Shown piece after piece: positions 58,338-64,000 of a stretch of 64,000 nt of DNA (positions are counted from its first letter, which is position 1; every line of letters starts with the position of its first letter). The position numbers and the translations under genes are program-made. Origin of the DNA: DATARH01 sp963778385. GTDB lineage: Bacteria > Pseudomonadota > Alphaproteobacteria > ATCC43930 > CGMCC-115725. The notes beneath the pieces were generated by a model. That model was not told the DNA's origin and made no database searches. It worked only from the letters and a program-made list of their open reading frames with translations. Location of the stretch: NCBI GenBank assembly GCA_963778385.1, contig CAVZUA010000016.1, positions 315,874-379,873 on the forward strand. Direction: 5' to 3'.

Positions 58338-58390
58338 CGTTCGTTCGGTGACGTCGTAATTGGAGCGAGCCTCTTCAGGGGAAGGAGATT

Positions 58391-58600
58391 ATGGCTCGCA
58401 TCATCTGGAGTAGACCCGGCAATCCCACGGCAGCGGTCGCGCGGGCCCTCGACATCACGCCGCATCAGTTGAGTCGCGCCCTCCACCGGGTGAAGGAAAA
58501 CGCCAGACTCCGGCCGCGTGACAATGTTAGAATATGGGATGATGGCACGGTGACAGATGAGCGAGACGACTGGGTCGGTAATCTCTACGACGAAATCTAA
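58391..58600 (+). CDS. Small helix-turn-helix-like protein
   Basis: The 69-residue protein starts MARIIWSRPGNPTAAVARAL, with a strong AAGGAG upstream. TAAVARALDITPHQLSRALH then RVKENARL resembles a single HTH with recognition helix near residues 24-34. The C-terminal half, RDNVRIWDDGTVTDERDDWV then GNLYDEI, is short beta structure. I recall similar 65-75-residue proteins in alphaproteobacteria but no named family. Its last 44 bases overlap the start of the DUF4279 gene in another frame, an arrangement common in toxin-antitoxin and immunity modules. The upstream region is AT-richer than the neighbouring genes. Confidence 0.7.
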   Translation: MARIIWSRPGNPTAAVARALDITPHQLSRALHRVKENARLRPRDNVRIWDDGTVTDERDDWVGNLYDEI

Positions 58601-59027
58601 AGCAGAGACGTTGTCGGCTTTCGCTGGCCTTAACTTCGCGGGTGACCGACTTGATCCGGTGCGTATTACGCAGATGCTCGGGGTAGAGCCGACAATCTCC
58701 TATCGAAAAGGCGAGATGTATCTGCGCAGCCGCGGTCGCGAGGCTCGCGGGCGCACCGGCCTCTGGCGCCTGTCGACTGACAAGCTCATCAACAGCCATG
58801 ACTTGAATGAACATCTGACCCGCTTGCTTGATATTATGTTTCCCGGCGGTAGCACAAAATTTGTCGAGCCTTTGCGCGCGCTGATGCGCCAATTCGACCT
58901 CGAAGCGGATGTCGACTGCTTCTGGTATGGCGAGCACGGCGCCAATTTGCCCGAGATATCGGAAGAGATGCGCACCAAATTCGCGCTGATCGGCGCGACG
59001 ATCGAGACCGATTTTCAGACGGATTAG
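58557..59027 (+). CDS. DUF4279-domain protein
   Basis: The 156-residue protein starts MSETTGSVISTTKSKAETLS. The DUF4279 pattern is visible: GDRLDPVRITQMLGVEPTIS, RKGEMYLRSRGREARGRTGL, LWRLSTDK, LNEHLTRLLDIM and a central DVDCFWYGEHGANLPEISEE. DUF4279 proteins are small cytosolic proteins of unknown activity, often found near immunity or mobile genes. The start lies inside the small HTH gene, so expression is coupled. Its TAG overlaps the stop of the convergent LysR gene. Alternative starts further in would lose the first strand. Confidence 0.78.
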   Translation: MSETTGSVISTTKSKAETLSAFAGLNFAGDRLDPVRITQMLGVEPTISYRKGEMYLRSRGREARGRTGLWRLSTDKLINSHDLNEHLTRLLDIMFPGGSTKFVEPLRALMRQFDLEADVDCFWYGEHGANLPEISEEMRTKFALIGATIETDFQTD

Positions 59028-59962
59028 GACGCCGCGCGCAACTTGCGCCGGGCCGGGCGTTTTGCGGCGAGCGCCAGGCGGCCTTCGTCGGCCATTTCCT
59101 CGACCATGGTGCGGATCGTACGGGCGATGGCGTCGCGGGCGAGTGAGGCGTTGCGGCTGGCGCGGACGCCGAGCGCCAGGGTGCGGAACACACCGGTCTC
59201 GGTGATGCGGTGCGCTGCGAGCAGGCCGCGCGCCGCCTCGCGCGACACCGAGGAGAGCGGCAGCACCGCCGCGCCGGCGCCTTGCGCGACCATCAGCCGG
59301 ATCGTCTCGTGGTCGTTGAGTTCGGTCTGCACGTTGAGTTCGATCTCGTGCCCGGCGAGCAGCGCGTCCATCGCCGCGCGCAGCCCGTCGCCGAGGATCA
59401 GCGGCGTCGCGCCCAGTTCGTCGCCGTCGACAATGCCGGAACGCACGCCGGGGCGGGTGACCAGCACCATCTCCTCTTCGGCGAGCCGGGTCGACTGGAC
59501 GAGGCGGCTGCGCGACAATTCCGACAGGAGGGCGATGTCGACGCGGCCGTCGATGACGAATTCCTCGAGGCGCACCATGCCGGCATGCATGACCTTGAGC
59601 TCGATCATCGGGTAGTCGTGGCGCATCCGCGCGAAGAGGTCGGGCACCAGCACGGGGCAGAGCGTGGGGGTGATGCCGAGCACGATCTTGCCGGAGGGGT
59701 GCGCGTCCTGGGCGCGGATTTCATCGCCGGTGCGCTCGATGTCGCGCAGGATGCGGGTGGCGCCGTCGAGCAGCTTCTGCCCGGCCTCGGTCAGCCGCAC
59801 GCCGCGATTGGCGCGGGTGAACAGCGCGACGTTGAGCTCGTCTTCCAGCCGCTGCACATGGCGGGTCAGCGCCGGCTGCGCGACATGGAGATGCGCCGCC
59901 GCGCGGGTGATGCTGCCCAATTCGGCGATGCGGACAAAATAATGCAGGCTGCGCAGTTCCAT
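59024..59962 (-). CDS. LysR-family transcriptional regulator
   Basis: The 312-residue protein starts MELRSLHYFVRIAELGSITR at 59962; an eight-residue extension is unlikely. The winged HTH covers residues 1-60 (AAAHLHVAQPALTRHVQRLE, then LFTRANRGVRLTEAGQKLLD). The effector domain begins about residue 85 (GKIVLGITPTLCPVLVPDLF) and includes GRVDIALLSE. LysR proteins usually regulate the divergent gene, here an LLM oxidoreductase starting 145 bases away, and respond to a pathway metabolite. An inverted repeat CAACA-N5-TGTTG lies between them. Its stop overlaps the DUF4279 stop. Confidence 0.93.
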   Translation of the reverse strand: MELRSLHYFVRIAELGSITRAAAHLHVAQPALTRHVQRLEDELNVALFTRANRGVRLTEAGQKLLDGATRILRDIERTGDEIRAQDAHPSGKIVLGITPTLCPVLVPDLFARMRHDYPMIELKVMHAGMVRLEEFVIDGRVDIALLSELSRSRLVQSTRLAEEEMVLVTRPGVRSGIVDGDELGATPLILGDGLRAAMDALLAGHEIELNVQTELNDHETIRLMVAQGAGAAVLPLSSVSREAARGLLAAHRITETGVFRTLALGVRASRNASLARDAIARTIRTMVEEMADEGRLALAAKRPARRKLRAAS

Positions 59963-59991
59963 CCCGGCACCCCAGTCAAAAACCAACCCAT

Positions 59992-60018
59992 CATACTGTA
60001 GCCATGCCTAACCGGTAT
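59992..60018. promoter_or_regulatory. Second inverted repeat in the LysR/LLM intergenic region
   Basis: CATAC near 59993 and GTATG near 60014 form a CATAC...GTATG pair. LysR sites often contain ATAC-type half sites, though with shorter spacing. It is close to the LysR start and could serve autoregulation. Weak evidence. Confidence 0.25.
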
Positions 60019-60031
60019 GGGGCGGATCAAA

Positions 60032-60046
60032 CAACAGTATTTGTTG
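60032..60046. promoter_or_regulatory. Candidate LysR-binding inverted repeat
   Basis: CAACAGTATTTGTTG has perfect 5-bp arms around GTATT and contains a T-N11-A-like spacing when read with its neighbours. It lies 61 bases before the LLM ATG and 70 bases from the LysR start, where a LysR recognition site is expected. Confidence 0.45.
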
Positions 60047-60106
60047 GATGGCGGAACGCGGCCTAGGGTTGCGTCAAGGACAATCGCGCGCGCAAGAGGC
60101 AGAGCT

Positions 60107-61138
60107 ATGGAGTTCGGCTGGTATCACGAGTTTCATCGGCAGGTTGACGGACAATCCGACGCCGATGCCTTCGATCAGGGGTTCGAGCAGGTCGAGGCGG
60201 CCGACCGCTGGGGGCTCGACGTGTTCTGGCTCGCCGAAATCCACCAGCAGGCGCGCCGCTCGGTGCTCAGCGCGCCGATGAACGTCGCCGGCCAGATCGC
60301 CGCGCGCACCAAGCGGATCAAGATCGGCACGGCGGTGCATGTGCTGCCGCTGACCCATCCGTTGCGCCTTGCGGAGGAGACCGCGACGGTCGACGTGGTG
60401 AGCCGCGGCCGCTTTATCCTCGGCGCCGGGCGCAGCGGCAACCCGCGCGGCTACGCGGCCTATGGTGTGCCCTATTCGGAAAGCCGCGAGCGGTTTTACG
60501 AGACGCTCGAAATCCTGAAGAAGGCGTGGACCGACGAGACGTTTTCTTTCGAGGGCAAATACCACAGCTTCAACGCCGCCAAGGCGGTGCCGCGGCCGTA
60601 TCAGCGGCCGCACCCGCCGATCCGCATCGCCGGCGCCAGCGAGGACACGTTCCCGATACTCGGCCGGCTCGGCTACCCGCTGTTCGTGTCGGTGCGCAGC
60701 GGTTCGCTGGTCGGGCTGAAGCCCGACCTCAAGGCCTATCGCGAGGCCTGGGAGGAAGGCGGCAATCCTGGCAAGCCCGAGGTCTATCTGCGCCTGTCGA
60801 TGCATTGCGGCGAGACGGAGGACGAGGCTCGAAAAGAGGGCGAGCCGAGCATCATGGCCGGCTACAAATCGCTGATCGAACGGCTCGAAGGCTCGCCCAA
60901 CGCGCGCCGCCGCGCCGAGGTCGAGGAGGTGAAACGAGCCACCTATGACGACGTGATCCGCGACAAGGTGATCGTCGGTGAGCCGGATACGGTGGTCGAG
61001 CGGCTCAAGGAGCTGGAGGACGAGCTCGGCATCGACGGCATCCTGTTCGAGCTCAATTTCGGCGCCGCGATCCCCGCTGAGATGATGATGCGCTCGCTCA
61101 AGCTGATCTGCCACGAGGTCATGCCGAAATTCCAGTAG
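60107..61138 (+). CDS. LLM-class flavin-dependent oxidoreductase (2)
   Basis: The 343-residue protein starts MEFGWYHEFHRQVDGQSDAD at 60107, after AAGAGG. LLM landmarks are WGLDVFWLAEIHQQARRSVL (about 35), IKIGTAVHVLPLTHPLRLAE (about 70), VDVVSRGRFILGAGRSGNPR (about 95) and RPYQRPHPPIRIAGASEDTF (about 160). It is related only distantly to the other LLM gene in the window. It probably oxygenates a small organic substrate with reduced flavin from a partner reductase, and is likely induced through the divergent LysR regulator. A frame continuing upstream of the ATG overlaps the operator region and is not used. Confidence 0.88.
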   Translation: MEFGWYHEFHRQVDGQSDADAFDQGFEQVEAADRWGLDVFWLAEIHQQARRSVLSAPMNVAGQIAARTKRIKIGTAVHVLPLTHPLRLAEETATVDVVSRGRFILGAGRSGNPRGYAAYGVPYSESRERFYETLEILKKAWTDETFSFEGKYHSFNAAKAVPRPYQRPHPPIRIAGASEDTFPILGRLGYPLFVSVRSGSLVGLKPDLKAYREAWEEGGNPGKPEVYLRLSMHCGETEDEARKEGEPSIMAGYKSLIERLEGSPNARRRAEVEEVKRATYDDVIRDKVIVGEPDTVVERLKELEDELGIDGILFELNFGAAIPAEMMMRSLKLICHEVMPKFQ

Positions 61139-61241
61139 GGCACCGGCCCCCGCGCATCAGTTGCATCCCGCGGCTTTCGCCGAGGCAGGCGCTGAGACGC
61201 GCCTATTGGCGCCCCTCAGAGTCTGACCCGAAATTACCTTT

Positions 61242-61384
61242 GTCATTCCGGGGCGGCCCGCAGGGCCGAACCCGGAACCCATGAACACGGTCGTGTCCCA
61301 AGTGCTCGCGGGCGTTGGGACATGCTTTTCGAGGTCTGTGTGCATGGGTTCCGGGTTCATCGCTGCGCGATGCCCCGGAATGAC
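61242..61384. repeat. Family A palindromic repeat, copy 6
   Basis: The arms are GTCATTCCGGGGCGGCCCGC and GCGATGCCCCGGAATGAC; the inner arms are GAACCCATGAACACGG and CATGGGTTCCGGGTTC. It lies in the 430-base gene-free gap 61139-61568, with family E sequence on both sides. Confidence 0.9.
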
Positions 61385-61425
61385 ACGGACAAACGCCATC
61401 TTGCGAATGCCTCAAACGCATTTCC

Positions 61426-61541
61426 AGTCAGGCTCTCAGGATGACGGCGACCTGTTGATGGCATAAAGATAACCGCGTCATCCTCGGCCTTCGCCGAGGC
61501 AGGCTCTGAGGAGCCCACGTAGCGGGCATCTCGAAGGACGC
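61426..61541. repeat. Family E repeat
   Basis: GTCAGGCTCTCAGGATGACG, an AT-richer spacer, GTCATCCTCGGCCTTCGCCG, AGGCAGGCTCTGAGG and ATCTCGAAGGACGC. It repeats the CAGGATGACG ... GTCATCC design of the copy at 32.4 kb. Confidence 0.65.
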
Positions 61542-61568
61542 AAAAAAGGTCATCTAGGGAGGGCTGCG

Positions 61569-62249
61569 ATGCGGCGATTGTCGTGGACGCTATTGGGTGC
61601 GTTGATGCTCGCGAGCCTGAACCAGCCAGCGAACGCTCAGACCGCCGGGATCTATGCGCTGACCTACTTCGACATCGTGCCCGCGGATTTCGACAAGGCC
61701 GCGGCGCTGCTCCGCCCATTTGCCGCCGCGACGCGCAAGGAAGACGGCAATGTCGAATTCACCTTGCTCGACGAGATCGGTCGCGGCGGTCGCATGGCGA
61801 TTGTCGAGGCTTGGCGGGACAAAACGGCGCTCGACGCGCATGGCCCGGCGGTCAAGGCCCTCGCAGAGAAACTGCAGCCGTATGCCGCCGCGCCGTTCAG
61901 CACGCGGCAGTTCCTGCCGCTGTCGATCGCCGCGCCGCCGGCCGAGGCCAAGCTCGGCACGGCGATGTGGGTGTTGACCCATGTCGATGTGTTCCCGGCC
62001 GGCAAGGACGAGGTCGCGGCGCTCGTCAAATCGCTCGCCGAGGACAGCCGCAAGGATAAGGGCGAGCAGCGCTTCGATGCGCTGGTGTGGGACGGCCATC
62101 CCAATCATTTCCACCTGATCGAGGCCTGGACCGACCACATCGCACGCGAGGCGCACGCTTACGCGGCGCACACCAGGACGTTCCGCGGCAAGCTCGTGCC
62201 GTTCGAGGGCGCGCTTTATGACGAGCGCCTCTATGAGGTGGTGCGGTAG
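61569..62249 (+). CDS. Exported protein with two antibiotic-biosynthesis-monooxygenase (ABM) domains
   Basis: The 226-residue protein starts MRRLSWTLLGALMLASLNQP with signal cleavage near ANA. Two ferredoxin-like ABM modules follow: IYALTYFDIVPADFDKAAAL through MAIVEAWRDKTALDAHGPAV, then WVLTHVDVFPAGKDEVAALV through HFHLIEAWTDHIAREAHAYA. ABM domains are small cofactor-free oxygenase or haem-degrading folds. Here export and duplication suggest an intramolecular dimer in the periplasm. The His residues of NHFHLIEAW are conserved only in the second copy. Function is otherwise unknown. Confidence 0.83.
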   Translation: MRRLSWTLLGALMLASLNQPANAQTAGIYALTYFDIVPADFDKAAALLRPFAAATRKEDGNVEFTLLDEIGRGGRMAIVEAWRDKTALDAHGPAVKALAEKLQPYAAAPFSTRQFLPLSIAAPPAEAKLGTAMWVLTHVDVFPAGKDEVAALVKSLAEDSRKDKGEQRFDALVWDGHPNHFHLIEAWTDHIAREAHAYAAHTRTFRGKLVPFEGALYDERLYEVVR

Positions 62250-62264
62250 GCGGGCCGTTAGCTC

Positions 62265-62338
62265 AAGGCGGTGCGTCCTTCGAGACGCGCCTCGCCGCCG
62301 TTTCGAAGGACACGCTGGTCGCCTTGCAGCCGCGAAGG
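62265..62338. repeat. Family E repeat fragment
   Basis: GGTGCGTCCTTCGAGACGCG, CCTCGCCGCCG, TTTCGAAGGACACGC. The inverted pair GTCCTTCGA/TCGAAGGAC forms a hairpin between the converging ABM and RidA genes and could act as a terminator. Confidence 0.6.
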
Positions 62339-62749
62339 CTAATCGACCGCGGCGATCATCTCGATCTCGACCATGGCCTCGGGCTGGGCGAGGCCGCTGA
62401 TCTGGATCGTCGTGCTGGTCGGGACGGCGACGCCGAAATGGCGCATGCGCACGTCGCGGCATTGGGAAAAAGCCGCGTAGTCGGTGACGAAGGTGTTGGT
62501 CTTGATCACGTTGGCCCAGGTCGCGCCGGCCGCCTTGAGGCAGGCATCGAGGTTCTTGAAGGTCTGCTCAAGCTGGGCCCGCATACCGCCGGGAACGATA
62601 TTACCGGCGCCGTCGCGCCCGAGCTGGCCGGCGATGAAGATCAGTTTCCCGGTGCCGCTGACCGTCACCACATGCGAGTAGGCCGCCTTGCCCTCCTGCG
62701 TCCGGACATCCATGCCCGGCGGCTGGAACCGTTCGATCTTCAAAGCCAT
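62339..62749 (-). CDS. RidA/YjgF-family protein
   Basis: The 136-residue protein begins MALKIERFQPPGMDVRTQEG. The RidA core is visible: YSHVVTVSGTGKLIFIAGQL, GRDGAGNIVPGGMRAQLEQT, FKNLDACLKAAGATWANVIK, then FPTST-like AVPTSTTIQISGLAQPEAMV and the terminal EIEMIAAVD. The Arg that hydrolyses imines in true RidA (in the motif R-x-x-V/A before the P-x-R segment) is not obvious; VRMRHFGVAVPTST replaces it. So it belongs to one of the Rid subfamilies with uncertain imine deaminase activity. It is cytosolic and convergent with the ABM gene. Confidence 0.88.
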   Translation of the reverse strand: MALKIERFQPPGMDVRTQEGKAAYSHVVTVSGTGKLIFIAGQLGRDGAGNIVPGGMRAQLEQTFKNLDACLKAAGATWANVIKTNTFVTDYAAFSQCRDVRMRHFGVAVPTSTTIQISGLAQPEAMVEIEMIAAVD

Positions 62750-62832
62750 GTGCGTTCTCCCCGGCAGTGTTCATCCGCGATCGCATTGCGGTTAGCATCG
62801 CCAGCCGAGGAATCCAAGCGGGAGTGATGCCG

Positions 62833-63663
62833 ATGGCGATCGAGAACGACGTTGCGCAGCACTACGGCAATAGCGGGATCGCCGAGCGCATTCTGGCCGC
62901 GCTGCGCGCGGCGAACGGGCCCGATACGCCAGTCACGGTCGATGCGCTGTCGGTGCTCGACCATTTTCACGGCCGCGGCATCGTTGCCACCAGGGAACTG
63001 GTCGAACTGCTGAAGCCGCAGCCCGGCGAGCATATCCTCGATATCGGCTCGGGCATCGGCGGCCCGGCGCGCTGGTTTGCGGCGAAATGCGCCGTAAGGG
63101 TCACCTGCGCCGACCTGACGCCGGAATTCTGCGCCGCGGCCGAGGCGCTCAACCGCGCCACGGGACTTGCCGACAAGATCACCATCAAGCAGGGCAGCGC
63201 GTTGGCGCTGCCGGTCGCGGACAACAGCTTCGATCGCGCCTATTCGCAGAATGTGATCATGAACATCGCCGACAAGCGCGGGTTCTACCGCGAGGCGTTT
63301 CGCGCGCTGAAGCCGGGCGGGGTGCTGGCGCTGTCCAATCTGTGCCGCGGCGCGGCCGGGGAGTTCATCTATCCGGTGCCATGGGCCGAGACCGCGGCAA
63401 CCAGCTTCCTCGCGACGCCGGACGAGATGCGGGCGGACCTGCTGGCGGTCGGGTTCGCGATCGTCGTGTTCAACGACACAACGGAAGAAACGCTGCCGGC
63501 GACGAAGCGCAACCGCGAGCGTCTGGAACGGGACGGGCTCGGCGCGCTCGGCACGCATCTGATCATGGGCGAGCGGCTGCGCGAGATGCAGATCAACTCG
63601 GCGCGCAACCAGGAGGCCGGGCTCGGGCGGACCATCGAGGCTTTGGTGAAGAAGCCGGGTTAG
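62833..63663 (+). CDS. Class I SAM-dependent methyltransferase
   Basis: The 276-residue protein starts MAIENDVAQHYGNSGIAERI at 62833, eight bases after GGGAG; an ATG two codons earlier is possible. HYGNSGI at the start and the loop DHFHGRGIVATRELVELLKP are typical of the UbiE/SMT-like family. Motif I is HILDIGSGIGGPARWFAAKC (about 75), motif II CADLTPEF, and motif III FRALKPGGVLALSNLC (about 160). It likely methylates a lipid, quinone or small molecule in the cytosol. It diverges from ridA, with 83 bases between their starts. Confidence 0.88.
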   Translation: MAIENDVAQHYGNSGIAERILAALRAANGPDTPVTVDALSVLDHFHGRGIVATRELVELLKPQPGEHILDIGSGIGGPARWFAAKCAVRVTCADLTPEFCAAAEALNRATGLADKITIKQGSALALPVADNSFDRAYSQNVIMNIADKRGFYREAFRALKPGGVLALSNLCRGAAGEFIYPVPWAETAATSFLATPDEMRADLLAVGFAIVVFNDTTEETLPATKRNRERLERDGLGALGTHLIMGERLREMQINSARNQEAGLGRTIEALVKKPG

Positions 63664-63675
63664 TCGCTGCTACTA

Positions 63676-63817
63676 ACCCCTCTCCCGCTTGCGGGAGAGG
63701 GTGGCTCCGGGCGTTGCCCGGAGACGGGTGAGGGTAACGGCGCAGGCAGCCCTCACCCTCCCACGCCTTCCGGTGCGGTCCCTCCCTCTCCCGCAAGCCC
63801 GCAAGCGGAAAGGGGTA
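63676..63817. repeat. Family D-type hairpin cluster
   Basis: CCCCTCTCCCGCTTGCGGGA, GAGGGTGGCTCCGGGCG, TGCCCGGAGACGGGTGAGGG, then CCCTCACCCTCCC and CTCCCTCTCCCGCAAGCCCG. Several stem-loops stack after the methyltransferase stop and may end its transcript. Confidence 0.7.
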
Positions 63818-63943
63818 TGATGCTCAAATGGAACCGCCGGTGCCGGGCCGGCACCATCGTTTCAACCTGAACGGATTCCGCTCTAATTGTTTGATCCCAG
63901 ACTTTGATGGTGCAGTTTTCTCGCCGGCATGGAGAGAGGCACT

Positions 63944-64000
63944 ATGGACCAGGTTCTACACAGCTGCGCCACAACGACAGAGGCAATCCGTCGAGCGATA
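63944..64000 (+). CDS. IS481-type transposase, first 19 codons
   Basis: The ATG at 63944 follows GAGAGG and opens MDQVLHSCATTTEAIRRAI, then the window ends. This start (MDQVLH-x-S-A-x-TT-x-A-x-RRAI) is the usual N-terminus of a group of IS481-family transposases that continues into a helix-turn-helix and a DDE integrase core. The preceding AT-richer stretch from about 63870 (TCTAATTGTTTGATCCC) may include the element's terminal inverted repeat. The family call rests on 19 residues only. Confidence 0.6.
   Translation, partial: MDQVLHSCATTTEAIRRAI

Overview
The window is high-GC DNA from an Alphaproteobacterium, most likely a soil or freshwater member of the Rhizobiales/Rhodospirillales with a large catabolic genome. 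This is inferred from gene content (LigD/Ku end joining, many TauD, LLM-flavin, crotonase and CoA-transferase genes, a Dpp-type importer) and from abundant interspersed palindromic repeats. No rRNA, tRNA or CRISPR array was seen, and no genus is claimed.

Layout. 0-6.4 kb, mostly minus strand: a truncated amidohydrolase, a PaaG-like crotonase, a decayed patch (GIY-YIG and integrase remnants), a three-gene CoA-transferase operon with an unknown small gene between its subunits, a cupin, a secreted histidine phosphatase and a zinc alcohol dehydrogenase. 6.4-13 kb: quinone reductase, YoaK/TAXI pair, DUF433/PIN-like toxin-antitoxin, cupin, PadR regulator, class III aminotransferase and SMP-30 lactonase. 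13-19.7 kb: tandem secreted paralogues, MsrQ, an LVIVD protein, a CobW GTPase and an aldo/keto reductase. 19.9-24.4 kb: Ku and LigD flanking an alpha/beta hydrolase. 25.3-29.7 kb: a tightly coupled run of phosphonoacetate hydrolase, a second phosphodiesterase, ChrA and a c-type cytochrome, then convergent mutS. 32.7-34.1 kb: two divergent secreted proteins that share an unrecognised Cys motif. 34.2-39.9 kb: an ABC exporter whose ATPase is fused to a cyclic-nucleotide domain, followed by two ferritin-like proteins, the second lacking an iron ligand. 39.9-41.3 kb: a complete but interrupted IS110-family (IS1111-type) element. 41.4-50.4 kb: an esterase, a large molybdopterin hydroxylase subunit, and a minus-strand cluster of two TauD dioxygenases, a DAO-type oxidase, a CoA ligase and a crotonase. 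50.6-56.6 kb: a divergent peptide-type ABC importer. 56.7-64 kb: cupin, two LLM enzymes, a LysR regulator, a small HTH/DUF4279 cassette, an ABM-domain protein, RidA, a methyltransferase and the start of an IS481-type transposase.

At least five families of palindromic repeats (called A-E here) fill the intergenic gaps and reach into genes. Family A (about 142 bp; arms GTCATTCCGGGGC) occurs six times. One copy is split by the IS element, and another feature of that same copy is that it supplies the stop codon of an upstream gene. A family D hairpin lies inside the chrA reading frame, and a C-like mini-hairpin with a stop codon interrupts the transposase.

The strongest new leads are: (1) the IS1111-type element, whose ends, core dinucleotide and candidate bridge-RNA guides can be read against an intact target; (2) the exporter/cNMP/ferritin-like locus; (3) the ungapped motif shared by the two secreted proteins at 32.7-34.1 kb; and (4) the DUF4279 cassette with a 12-bp direct repeat upstream.
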